5,914 nt of DNA from Rhodospirillales bacterium. Lineage in GTDB: Bacteria > Pseudomonadota > Alphaproteobacteria > Acetobacterales > Acetobacteraceae. The stretch spans positions 1-5,914 of the forward strand of contig CAHJXG010000025.1 in assembly GCA_903644035.1 (NCBI GenBank), read 5' to 3'. Both the position numbers and the translations under genes were made by a program. Below are positions 1-5,901 of this stretch, piece after piece. The notes beneath the pieces are model-generated. The model was given only the letters and a program-made list of their open reading frames with translations. It was not told where the DNA came from and did no database searches. Within the stretch, counting starts at the first letter, position 1; every line of letters begins with the position of its first letter.

Positions 1-1
1 C

Positions 2-241
2 GCGGTGGCGCCGGGCGGCACGGACGCGCCGCCCCGCCGCATCCCGCGCAACGCCGCCGAGCCGTCCGCGCAGGACCGCGCCTGGTATCAGGAGGTGGTG
101 GACCAGACCGTCGGCTCCAGCCTGATGCGCCGCTACGGCACGGTGCAGGAGCAGGCGGCCGCCATCCTGTTCCTCGCCTCCGACGAGGCGTCCTACATCA
201 CCGGAACCACCCTGCCCGTCGCCGGGGGCGACCTGGGATGA
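2..241 (+). CDS. benD: BenD C-terminal fragment: 1,6-dihydroxycyclohexa-2,4-diene-1-carboxylate dehydrogenase (5' end outside window)
   Basis: This is the last 79 codons of a short-chain dehydrogenase/reductase (SDR), open at the left edge and ending at TGA 239-241. The visible part begins AVAPGGTDAPPRR, matching the 'N.VAPG.T' loop that follows the catalytic Tyr/Lys in SDRs. It continues with RRYGTVQEQAAAILFLASD, then SYITG, and ends in GGDLG, which is typical of BenD/XylL. BenD oxidises the cis-diol made from benzoate by BenABC, with NAD+, yielding catechol and CO2 in the cytoplasm. The Rossmann nucleotide-binding motif and the YxxxK active site lie upstream of the window and cannot be checked. 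The next gene is catA, whose substrate is catechol, which supports benD over a generic SDR. The GTG at position 5 is an internal Val codon, not a start. Confidence 0.85.
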   Translation, partial: AVAPGGTDAPPRRIPRNAAEPSAQDRAWYQEVVDQTVGSSLMRRYGTVQEQAAAILFLASDEASYITGTTLPVAGGDLG

Positions 242-273
242 CAGGCAGGTCGCTGGAGCGACCTGGGATGACA
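228..273. repeat. 16-bp direct repeat copying the benD 3' end, with an interleaved inverted repeat
   Basis: The sequence GCGACCTGGGATGACA occurs at 228-243, where it encodes the last BenD codons and the stop, and again exactly 30 bp later at 258-273, in the gap before catA. Between and overlapping them is a perfect 9-bp inverted repeat: CAGGTCGCT at 246-254 and AGCGACCTG at 257-265, separated by GG. The spacer therefore carries direct, inverted and direct versions of the same GCGACCTG core. As RNA the arms could pair, though the 2-nt centre means the innermost pair or two would open. No T-tract follows, so a simple intrinsic terminator is not supported. The origin (slippage or template switching at the gene end, or a small dispersed repeat) is inference. 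Confidence 0.8.
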
Positions 274-293
274 AATAACTTGAGCCAACACAT

Positions 294-300
294 GGGGAGA
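294..300 (+). promoter_or_regulatory. Ribosome binding site deciding the catA start (GTG 307)
   Basis: GGGGAGA lies 6 nt before GTG 307, an ideal Shine-Dalgarno position. The in-frame upstream ATGs at 238 and 268 sit inside the two direct-repeat copies and have no comparable purine-rich site, and the ATG at 292 overlaps this site itself. This favours GTG 307 as the catA start. Confidence 0.65.
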
Positions 301-306
301 GCAGCC

Positions 307-1236
307 GTGATCGACGACCTTCTGAAGACCAGCCCGATCCCGAACCTGATGGACCGGATCAGCGGCCTCGACCAGCCCGGCGGCGACCCGCGCCTGAAGC
401 AGATCGTGGGGCGCGTCGTGGGCGACCTGTTCAAGACCATCGAGGAGTTCGACGTGACGCCAGCCGAGTTCTGGTCGGCCGTGAGCTACCTCACCGCGCT
501 CGGCCAGAGCAACGAGGGCGGCCTGCTCGCAGCCGGGCTGGGGTTCGAGCATTTCCTCGACCTGCGCTTCGACGAGAAGGAGCGGCAGGCCGGGCTGGCG
601 GGCGGCACGCCGCGCACCATCGAGGGCCCGCTCTGGCTCGCGGACGCACCGATGGAGAAAGGCTCGGCGCGTCTGGACCAGGACCCGGAGGTGGGCGAGG
701 TGCTGTTCATGCACGGCCAGGTGCGCGACACCGACGGCAACCCGGTGCCGCACGCCATCGTGGACGTGTGGCACGCCAACACCAAGGGCGGCTACTCCTT
801 CTTCGACACGTCGCAAAGCCCCTACAACCTGCGGCGCCAGATCGAGACCGATGCGGAGGGCCGCTACCGCTTCCGCTCCATCCTTCCGGCCGGCTACGGC
901 TGCCCGCCGGACGGGCCGACGCAGGCGCTGCTGACCGCCATCGGCCGCCACGGCAACCGCCCGGCGCATGTGCACTTCTTCGTCTCCGCCCCCGGCTACC
1001 GCAAGCTCACGACGCAGATCAACATCGCGGGCGACGAGTACCTGCACGACGACTTCGCCTTCGCCACCCGCGACGAGCTGATCCCGGGCGTGACCCGCAA
1101 CGAGGACCCGGATGCGATGCGCGAGAACGGCCTGAACGGCCCGTTCACGGAAATCCAGTTCGACTTCGCCATCCACCGCGAGACCGCCAGCGTCCCGGAC
1201 ACGGTGGTCGTGCGCGATCACGCCAAGGCCGCCTGA
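307..1236 (+). CDS. catA: Catechol 1,2-dioxygenase (intradiol, Fe(III))
   Basis: CatA cleaves catechol with O2 between the two hydroxyls to give cis,cis-muconate, the first step of the cytoplasmic ortho (beta-ketoadipate) pathway. From GTG 307 the protein is 309 aa, the usual CatA length. The N-terminal helical dimerisation domain covers roughly residues 15-95, including the stretch around DPRLKQIVGRVVGDLF and the run ending GLGFEHFLDLR. The catalytic beta-sandwich follows, with GGTPRTIEGPLW, VWHANTKGGYSFFD and GRHGNRPAHVHFF. The four Fe(III) ligands of the family can be placed at Tyr163, Tyr197 (PAGYGCPP), His221 and His223; the spacing fits catechol dioxygenases. Upstream in-frame ATGs at 238, 268 and 292 would add 23, 13 or 5 residues, but the Shine-Dalgarno at 294-300 favours GTG 307. 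It sits 65 bp after benD and 20 bp before catB. Hydroxyquinol 1,2-dioxygenase is a related alternative, but the catB and catC neighbours and the sequence favour CatA. Confidence 0.95.
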   Translation: MIDDLLKTSPIPNLMDRISGLDQPGGDPRLKQIVGRVVGDLFKTIEEFDVTPAEFWSAVSYLTALGQSNEGGLLAAGLGFEHFLDLRFDEKERQAGLAGGTPRTIEGPLWLADAPMEKGSARLDQDPEVGEVLFMHGQVRDTDGNPVPHAIVDVWHANTKGGYSFFDTSQSPYNLRRQIETDAEGRYRFRSILPAGYGCPPDGPTQALLTAIGRHGNRPAHVHFFVSAPGYRKLTTQINIAGDEYLHDDFAFATRDELIPGVTRNEDPDAMRENGLNGPFTEIQFDFAIHRETASVPDTVVVRDHAKAA

Positions 1237-1246
1237 CCGGTCCTTT

Positions 1247-1251
1247 GGAGG
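1247..1251 (+). promoter_or_regulatory. Ribosome binding site of catB
   Basis: GGAGG lies 5 nt before ATG 1257, within the 20-bp catA-catB gap. It fixes the catB start even though the reading frame stays open far upstream inside catA. Confidence 0.75.
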
Positions 1252-1256
1252 CGCCC

Positions 1257-2429
1257 ATGCCCGACTCGCTCCCACAGGTCTCCCCGGACGTTGCCAAGGG
1301 CATCGGCCGGGACCTCTCGATCTACGCCATCGCCAGCGTGATCGTGGACGTCCCCACGGTCCGCAAGCACAAGCTGTCCCAGACGTCCGTCACGGCACAG
1401 AGCTACGTCATCGTGACCGTCCGGCTCGGCAACGGGGTGACCGGGGTGGGCGAGGCGGCGACGCTGGGCGGCCCGCGCTGGTCGGAGGAGAGCGTCGAGG
1501 CGATCAAGGCCAACATCGACGCCTATCTCGCCCCCGCCCTGCTCGGCCTCCGCGCCGACCGGTTCGAGGCCGCGGGGATGGCGATGGACGCGGCGGCGAA
1601 GCGCAACACCGCCGCGAAGGGGGCCATCGAATCCGCCCTGTTCGACGCGGTGGGCAAGACGCTCGGGGTGCCGGCCAGCGCGCTGCTCGGGGGCGCCCTG
1701 CGGGACAGCGTGCCGGTGCTGTGGACCCTGGCCTCCGGCGACCCGGCGCAGGAGATCGAGGAGGCCGAACGCAAGCTCGAGGCCCGGCTGCACCGGACGT
1801 TCAAGGTCAAGGTCGGCGCCCTGGCCCCGAAAGACGACATGGCCCGCATGGGCCGCCTCGCGGCGGCGCTGGGCGACCGCGCCACGCTGATCGTGGACGC
1901 CAACCAGGCCTGGGACGAGACGGTCTCGGCACGGTGCCTGCCGCAGCTGGCCGAGATGGGCGTGGCCCTGGTGGAGCAGCCGGTGCCGGCCTGGAACATC
2001 CCGGCGATGGCCCGGCTGCGCGCCCGGCCGGGCACCCCGCCGCTGCTGGCCGACGAGTGCGTGTTCGACAGCCACGACATGCTGGCCGTCGCCGCGGCGG
2101 GGGCGGCGGATGCGGTGTCGCTGAAGATCGTGAAGCACGGCGGCCTGCTGGGCGTGCGCAAGGTCGCCGCGGTGGCGGAGGCCGGGGGCGTGGCGCTCTA
2201 CGGCGGCTGCCTGCTGGAAAGCTCGGTCGGCGCCGCGGCGCATCTGCAGGTGTTCGCGACGCTGCGCGAGCTGGCCTGGGGCTGCGAGCATTTCGGCCCG
2301 CAGATCCTCACGACGGACCTGGTGACCGAGCCGCTGCGCTTCGCCGATTTCCACCTGTACCTGCCCGCCGGCGCCGGGCTTGGCATCACGCTGGACGAGG
2401 CGGCCCTGCGCCGCTTCGCCCGGACGTAG
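1257..2429 (+). CDS. catB: Muconate cycloisomerase (enolase superfamily)
   Basis: CatB lactonises cis,cis-muconate to (+)-muconolactone in the cytoplasm, using a divalent metal. The 390-aa product has the N-terminal capping domain (about residues 18-145, with VIVDVPTVRKHKLS and GVGEAATLGG) followed by the C-terminal barrel. Active-site residues of the muconate-lactonising subgroup are all visible: the KxK motif Lys183/Lys185 (FKVKVG), metal ligands Asp214 (VDAN), Glu240 (VEQP) and Asp266 (LADE), the second catalytic Lys290 (SLKI), and Glu344 (CEHFGP). These match the P. putida enzyme (Lys167/169, Asp198, Glu224, Asp249, Lys273, Glu327) with an offset of 16-17. That offset shows that about 16 extra residues lie at the N-terminus, beginning MPDSLPQ; the strong Shine-Dalgarno at 1247-1251 supports this longer start. 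The gene lies between catA and catC and is presumably co-transcribed with them. A chloromuconate cycloisomerase is possible on fold alone, but no chlorocatechol genes are nearby. Confidence 0.94.
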   Translation: MPDSLPQVSPDVAKGIGRDLSIYAIASVIVDVPTVRKHKLSQTSVTAQSYVIVTVRLGNGVTGVGEAATLGGPRWSEESVEAIKANIDAYLAPALLGLRADRFEAAGMAMDAAAKRNTAAKGAIESALFDAVGKTLGVPASALLGGALRDSVPVLWTLASGDPAQEIEEAERKLEARLHRTFKVKVGALAPKDDMARMGRLAAALGDRATLIVDANQAWDETVSARCLPQLAEMGVALVEQPVPAWNIPAMARLRARPGTPPLLADECVFDSHDMLAVAAAGAADAVSLKIVKHGGLLGVRKVAAVAEAGGVALYGGCLLESSVGAAAHLQVFATLRELAWGCEHFGPQILTTDLVTEPLRFADFHLYLPAGAGLGITLDEAALRRFART

Positions 2430-2432
2430 GAG
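2428..2432 (+). promoter_or_regulatory. Ribosome binding site of catC overlapping the catB stop
   Basis: AGGAG overlaps the catB TAG stop (2427-2429) and lies 7 nt before ATG 2440. The arrangement suggests translational coupling of catB and catC and settles the catC start over the ATG at 2380, which lies inside catB. Confidence 0.7.
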
Positions 2433-2439
2433 ACGCTCC

Positions 2440-2724
2440 ATGCTGTATCACGTCAGGATGGACGTCCATCCGCCCGTCCACATGCCGGCCGCGGAGTTCG
2501 ACGCGCTTAAGTTGGCCGAGCGCGAGATGGCGCAGGCGCTGCAGCGCCGGGGCGTCTGGGTGCATCTGTGGCGGATCGCCGGCCAGTACTCCAACATCTC
2601 CGTCTTCGACGTCGGCAGCCATGACGAGCTGCACGACATCCTGTCGGGATTGCCGCTGTTCCCGTTCATGGCGGTCGCCGTGATGCCGCTGGCACGCCAT
2701 CCCTCCGCGCTGGACGTCGCGTGA
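2440..2724 (+). CDS. catC: Muconolactone delta-isomerase
   Basis: CatC converts muconolactone to 3-oxoadipate enol-lactone, the last catechol-specific step before the shared beta-ketoadipate trunk. The product is 94 aa, against about 92-96 in the family, which forms homodecamers of small ferredoxin-like subunits. Family signatures are clear: MLYHVRMDVHPPV at the N-terminus, a helix with Lys24 and Glu27 around KLAEREMAQALQ, then HLWRIAGQYSN and SVFDV (residues 42-58), LPLFPFM (71-77) and the terminal RHPS. The start ATG 2440 follows a Shine-Dalgarno that overlaps the catB stop, leaving only 10 bp between genes, so it is almost certainly co-translated with catB. Enzymes for the next steps (enol-lactone hydrolase, CoA transferase, thiolase) are not in the window. 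Confidence 0.95.
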   Translation: MLYHVRMDVHPPVHMPAAEFDALKLAEREMAQALQRRGVWVHLWRIAGQYSNISVFDVGSHDELHDILSGLPLFPFMAVAVMPLARHPSALDVA

Positions 2725-2833
2725 CCGCGGGCCGCCGTGCCGCGTCGGCGGGCTGGGCCTTGAGGGCGACCGCGTGATCGTCCACAAATCCAGATAACGG
2801 CGCGCAACGGGATCACAGGGAAGAAATTCGAGC
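2725..2833 (+). promoter_or_regulatory. Intergenic gap catC / ABC binding-protein gene; possible weak promoter or terminator
   Basis: This 109-bp gap is by far the longest in the complete part of the window, so a transcript boundary could lie here. Its first part holds a GC-only 6-bp stem (CCGCCG 2732-2737 with CGGCGG 2746-2751, 8-nt loop) without a T-tract, which is weak as a terminator. The second half is less GC-rich and contains TTGAGG at 2760-2765 with ACAAAT at 2784-2789, an 18-bp spacing that loosely resembles a sigma-70 promoter. AGGGAAG at 2817-2823 is the likely ribosome binding site for ATG 2834, with a longish 10-nt spacer. None of these is strong. The transporter genes may simply be read through from the cat genes. 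Confidence 0.25.
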
Positions 2834-4030
2834 ATGGTTTCACCGGGCAACGTGTCGCGGCGCACCTTCAGCGCGGGGATGGCGGCATTGGGAGCGGCAG
2901 GGGCCCTGGGCCGGCCTGCGGTCGCGCAGGGCGCGGCGCTGAAGGTGGGGCTGATGCTGCCCTTCTCGGGCACCTACGCCGCGCTCGGCGACAGCATCGC
3001 GACCGCGTTCGAGCTGTATCTGGCGGAGAAGGGCGGCAAGCTGGGCGGCCGCGGCGTGCAGGTCATCCGGCTCGACGACGAGTCCGACCCGTCCAAGGCG
3101 GTGCAGAACGTCAACCGCCTGCTCAGCCGCGACAAGGCGGACGTGCTGGTCGGGACGGTGCATTCCGGCGTGGTGATGGCCATGGTGCAGGCGTCGCGCG
3201 AGCGGGGCGTGCCGCTGATCATCCCGAACGCCGGCAACGTCGCCGCGACGCGCGACCTGTGCGCGCCCACCGTGTTCCGCACGTCGTTCACCAACTGGCA
3301 GCCGGCATACGGCATGGGCAGGGCGCTGGCGGCCCAGGGCGTCAAGCGCGCCGCCTGGGTCAGCTGGGACTACGCGGCCGGCAACGAGGCCGCCGAGGGC
3401 TTCCGCGACGGCCTCAAATCCGGCGGGGCGGAGCTGGTCAAGACGCTGCTGCTGCCGTTTCCGGAGACCAACTTCCAGCCGATCCTGGCGCAGCTCGCCG
3501 GGCTGGACATCGAGGCCGCGGGCGCGTTCTTCGCCGGCGGCGGGGCGGTGCAGTTCGTGCGCGACTACGCCTCCGCCGGGCTGGCCGCCCGCATCCCGCT
3601 CTCCGGCTCGGGCTTCCTGACGGAGGGCACGCTGCGCGCGCAGGGGGCCGCCGCGGAGGGCGTCAGGACGGCGCTGCATTACGGCGACGGGCTGGACAAC
3701 GCCCGCAACGCCGCGTTCCGGGCCGCCTTCAAGGACCGGGCCAAGCGCGAGGCGGACGTGTATGCCGTCCAGGGCTACGATGCCGGGCAGCTGCTCGCCG
3801 CCGGGCTGGAGGCGACGAAGGGCGACGTCGACGCCGACAAGGTCCTGGTCGCGGCCATGGAGAAGGCCAGGATCGACAGCCCCCGCGGCGCCTTCACGCT
3901 GTCGCAGTCGCACAACCCCGTGCAGAACATCTACCTGCGGGAGGCCAAGGGCGGCGAGAACGTGGTGATCGGCGTGGCGGCGCCGCTGCTGGCCGATCCC
4001 GGCACGGGCTGCAAGATGGCCGCGACCTAG
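2834..4030 (+). CDS. ABC transporter periplasmic substrate-binding protein (Leu/Ile/Val-binding type), Tat-type signal
   Basis: This is the periplasmic receptor of a HAAT-family importer (type 1 periplasmic fold, Peripla_BP_6), 398 aa. The N-terminus carries a twin-arginine motif, SRRTF at residues 8-12, then an Ala/Gly-rich segment and an AVA cleavage site near residue 31. The mature part opens LKVGLMLPFSGTYAALGDS, the usual first strand and ligand loop of LivJ-like proteins. It continues with DDESDPSKAVQNVNRLL and VPLIIPNAGN, and later YAVQGYDAGQLL. There are only two cysteines, Cys143 (RDLCAPT) and Cys393 (GTGCKM), which could form a disulfide. The gene follows catC by 109 bp and precedes two permease genes by 16 bp. 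That context suggests an aromatic acid, perhaps benzoate or a ring-cleavage product, as ligand rather than an amino acid; this is inference, since several aromatic-binding proteins belong to this family. No gene symbol is given because the ligand is unknown. Confidence 0.9.
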   Translation: MVSPGNVSRRTFSAGMAALGAAGALGRPAVAQGAALKVGLMLPFSGTYAALGDSIATAFELYLAEKGGKLGGRGVQVIRLDDESDPSKAVQNVNRLLSRDKADVLVGTVHSGVVMAMVQASRERGVPLIIPNAGNVAATRDLCAPTVFRTSFTNWQPAYGMGRALAAQGVKRAAWVSWDYAAGNEAAEGFRDGLKSGGAELVKTLLLPFPETNFQPILAQLAGLDIEAAGAFFAGGGAVQFVRDYASAGLAARIPLSGSGFLTEGTLRAQGAAAEGVRTALHYGDGLDNARNAAFRAAFKDRAKREADVYAVQGYDAGQLLAAGLEATKGDVDADKVLVAAMEKARIDSPRGAFTLSQSHNPVQNIYLREAKGGENVVIGVAAPLLADPGTGCKMAAT

Positions 4031-4046
4031 CGAGGCACGACCGGCC

Positions 4047-4907
4047 GTGACCGGGCTGCTCGCACAGGCGCTGAACGGCGTCCAATACGGGCTGCTGCTG
4101 TTCCTGATCAGCAGCGGCCTCACGCTGATCTTCGGCGTGATGGGCGTGATCAACCTCGCCCATGGCAGCCTGTTCATGGTGGGCGCCTACATCGCCTACG
4201 CCGTGGTGACGGCGACCGGGTCGCTCTGGGTGGCGCTGCCCTGCGCCGTCGTCGGCGGCATCGTGGTCGGCGCGGCGCTGGAGCGGGTGCTGTTCCGGCG
4301 CTTCTACAAGCGGGACCATCTGGACCAGGTGCTGCTGACCTTCGCCCTCATCCTGCTGTTCGAGGAGGCGCGGTCCATGCTGCTGGGCAACGACTTCCAC
4401 AGCGTGGCGACGCCCGCGGCCCTGGCCGTGTCGGTGCCCATGCTGGGCGGCTTCTCCTACTCCGCCTACCGGCTGGCGGTGCTGGTGGCCTGCCTCCTCG
4501 TGGCCGCCGCGATGTTCCTCGTGATCGAGCGCACCCGGGTGGGGTCGGCGATCCGGGCGGCTGCGGAGAAGCCGGAGATGGTGGACCTGCTGGGCCTGGA
4601 CGCCAGCCGCATCCACATGCTGGTCTTCGCGGTGGGAACGGCGCTCGCCATGCTGGCGGGCGCGCTGGCGGCGCCGCTGCAGTCGGTCTACCCCAACATG
4701 GGCGACGGCTTCCTGATCATCTCGTTCGTCGTGGTCGTGGTGGGCGGCGTCGGCTCCGTCGCCGGCGCGTTCTGGGGCGCGCTGCTGATCGGCCTCGTTG
4801 ACACGATGGCGAAGGCCTACCTGCCCTTCGCGTCGGGCCTCGCGGTCTATGCCATCATGGCCGCCGTGCTGCTGTGGCGCCCCACCGGCCTGTTCGCGAG
4901 GGCATGA
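4047..4907 (+). CDS. livH: Branched-chain-type ABC transporter permease, LivH family
   Basis: This is an inner-membrane permease of 286 aa, typical LivH length, that pairs with the LivM-like protein downstream to form the channel. The sequence starts with the family hallmark LNGVQYGLLLFLISSGLTL, followed by FGVMGVINLAHGSLFMVGAY. About seven to eight hydrophobic segments can be seen, including ones at LLTFALILLF, LAVLVACLLVAAAMFLVI, LIISFVVVVVGGVGSVAGAF and the C-terminal VYAIMAAVLLWRPTGLF. The cytoplasmic coupling loop that contacts the ATPase is around residues 164-190 (GSAIRAAAEKPEMVDLLGL). GTG 4047 is chosen because the protein then begins just before the first membrane segment; a modest GAGG at 4032-4035 lies 11 nt upstream. 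The stop is 1 bp before the next start, indicating a tight operon. The symbol reflects the family; transport of leucine is not implied. Confidence 0.92.
   Translation: MTGLLAQALNGVQYGLLLFLISSGLTLIFGVMGVINLAHGSLFMVGAYIAYAVVTATGSLWVALPCAVVGGIVVGAALERVLFRRFYKRDHLDQVLLTFALILLFEEARSMLLGNDFHSVATPAALAVSVPMLGGFSYSAYRLAVLVACLLVAAAMFLVIERTRVGSAIRAAAEKPEMVDLLGLDASRIHMLVFAVGTALAMLAGALAAPLQSVYPNMGDGFLIISFVVVVVGGVGSVAGAFWGALLIGLVDTMAKAYLPFASGLAVYAIMAAVLLWRPTGLFARA
4898..4902 (+). promoter_or_regulatory. Ribosome binding site of the LivM-family gene
   Basis: GAGGG, inside the last livH codons, lies 6 nt before GTG 4909. It favours this start over the next in-frame GTG at 4915 and over any start further upstream within livH. 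Confidence 0.6.
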
Positions 4908-4908
4908 C

Positions 4909-5901
4909 GTGATCGTGGCCGGCCGCACCGGGACGGCCGTGCTGCTGGCCTGCGCCGCGCTCGCCGCGTCCCTGCCGCTCTGGGCCGAGCCTTACACGCT
5001 GCAGCTCGCCTCCACGGCGCTGGTGCTGGCCATGTTCGCGCTCAGCCTGCAGCTGCTGGTGGGCGGAACCGGGTTGGTGAGCCTGGGGCACGCCGCCTTC
5101 TTCGGCATCGGCGCCTACGCGGTCCACCTGATGGAGGCGTTCGGCCCGGCGCCTTCGATCCTGCTGACCTTGCCCGCGGCGATCCTGCTGGCGGGGCTGG
5201 CGGCCCTGGTCGTGGGGGCGCTGGCGCTGCGCACGCGCGGCTTCTTCTTCCTGATGACCACGCTGGCCTTTGGCCAGATGCTGTTCTTCCTGTTCCACGA
5301 CACGCCCCTGGGCGGCGGTGCGGACGGGGTGTTCGTGGGCCGCCCCGCTCTGTCTGCGCTGGGGTTCGAGTACGCGGTGGGCCGGCGGGACCGCCCGGCC
5401 GTGATGCTGCTGCTGAACCTCGGCATCCTGCTCGCGATGTACGGCGGCCTGGCGGCCCTGCTGCGCACCATGTTCGGGCGGGCGCTGCTGGGCATCCGGG
5501 CCAACGAGCACCGCATGAGCTCCATGGGCTTCGACACGTATTCGCTGAAGCTCGGCGCCTTCGTGACTGCCGGGTCGCTGGCGGGGGTGGCCGGCCACAT
5601 GGCGGCGATGACGGAGGCGTTCGTCACCCCGGAACTGCTCGGCTGGCATCATTCGGCGGAGGCGCTGCTCGCGATCCTGCTGGGCGGGCTGGGTGCGCTG
5701 CACGGGCCGATCCTGGGTGCCGTCGTCTATGTCGGGCTGGGCGAGGTGGCGCAGAGCATCACGGAGCGGCAGCGCCTGGTGGAGGGCGTGGTGATCCTGC
5801 TGGTCGTGCTCGCCCTCCCCCGTGGCCTGACCGGGCTGCGGCTGCCGGCGGCGCGGCGGCCCGGGCTGCGCCTGCCGGCGGCGGAACGGGCAGAGCCTTG
5901 A
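4909..5901 (+). CDS. livM: Branched-chain-type ABC transporter permease, LivM family
   Basis: This is the second inner-membrane permease of the importer, 330 aa from GTG 4909. Diagnostic LivM stretches are LSLQLLVGGTGLVSLGHAAFF followed by GIGAY near the N-terminus, the RGFFFLMTTLAFGQM helix, and the ATPase-coupling loop GRALLGIRANEHRMSSMGF (about residues 190-208), then KLGAFVTAGSLAGVAG and LLGGLGALHGPILGA. Roughly eight to nine membrane segments are apparent, ending with VVILLVVLALPRGLTGL. The C-terminal tail after the last segment holds a near-perfect repeat of GLRLPAA and is Arg/Pro-rich. The gene begins 1 bp after the livH stop with a good Shine-Dalgarno, so the two permeases are surely co-translated. 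The ATP-binding subunits (LivG and LivF types) should follow just beyond the window. Confidence 0.92.
   Translation: MIVAGRTGTAVLLACAALAASLPLWAEPYTLQLASTALVLAMFALSLQLLVGGTGLVSLGHAAFFGIGAYAVHLMEAFGPAPSILLTLPAAILLAGLAALVVGALALRTRGFFFLMTTLAFGQMLFFLFHDTPLGGGADGVFVGRPALSALGFEYAVGRRDRPAVMLLLNLGILLAMYGGLAALLRTMFGRALLGIRANEHRMSSMGFDTYSLKLGAFVTAGSLAGVAGHMAAMTEAFVTPELLGWHHSAEALLAILLGGLGALHGPILGAVVYVGLGEVAQSITERQRLVEGVVILLVVLALPRGLTGLRLPAARRPGLRLPAAERAEP
5831..5883 (+). repeat. 30-bp-period tandem duplication in the 3' end of livM
   Basis: A 23-bp segment at 5831-5853 recurs at 5861-5883 with a single mismatch (G at 5841, C at 5871). The period is 30 bp, so exactly ten codons are duplicated and the frame is kept. 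At protein level GLRLPAARR is followed by GLRLPAAER. The repeat lies in the hydrophilic tail after the last membrane segment. Confidence 0.8.

Noticed and set aside
246..265. Intrinsic terminator or LysR-type operator at the benD-catA junction
   Set aside because: The inverted repeat lacks a T-tract and has only a 2-nt centre. It also does not fit the T-N11-A pattern of CatR/BenM sites well enough to claim.
193..1275. Minus-strand open frame (360 codons) opposite catA
   Set aside because: It is antisense to CatA, which has all four iron ligands; its composition is that of a GC-driven shadow frame.
1218..2441. Long minus-strand open frame (407 codons) opposite catB
   Set aside because: Its translation is Arg/Gly/His-rich with no recognisable domain, and it lies antisense to a well-identified catB. 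Such frames are common in about 70% GC DNA.
2732..2751. Intrinsic terminator after catC
   Set aside because: There is a 6-bp GC stem, but no following T-tract, and such stems are frequent by chance in this base composition. It is mentioned only within the intergenic entry.
1721..4050. Alternative + frame open frames inside catB (1721-2683) and the binding-protein gene (3259-4050)
   Set aside because: Gly/Arg/Ala-rich out-of-frame readings of confident genes.
2840..4177. Minus-strand open frame (445 codons) opposite the binding-protein gene
   Set aside because: Low-complexity Arg/Ala/Gln/His composition, no family resemblance, and it spans two confident + strand genes.
3894..5703. Minus-strand open frames opposite livH and livM (3894-4928 and 4855-5703)
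   Set aside because: Gln/His/Arg-rich complements of hydrophobic membrane-protein codons, with no domain signature.
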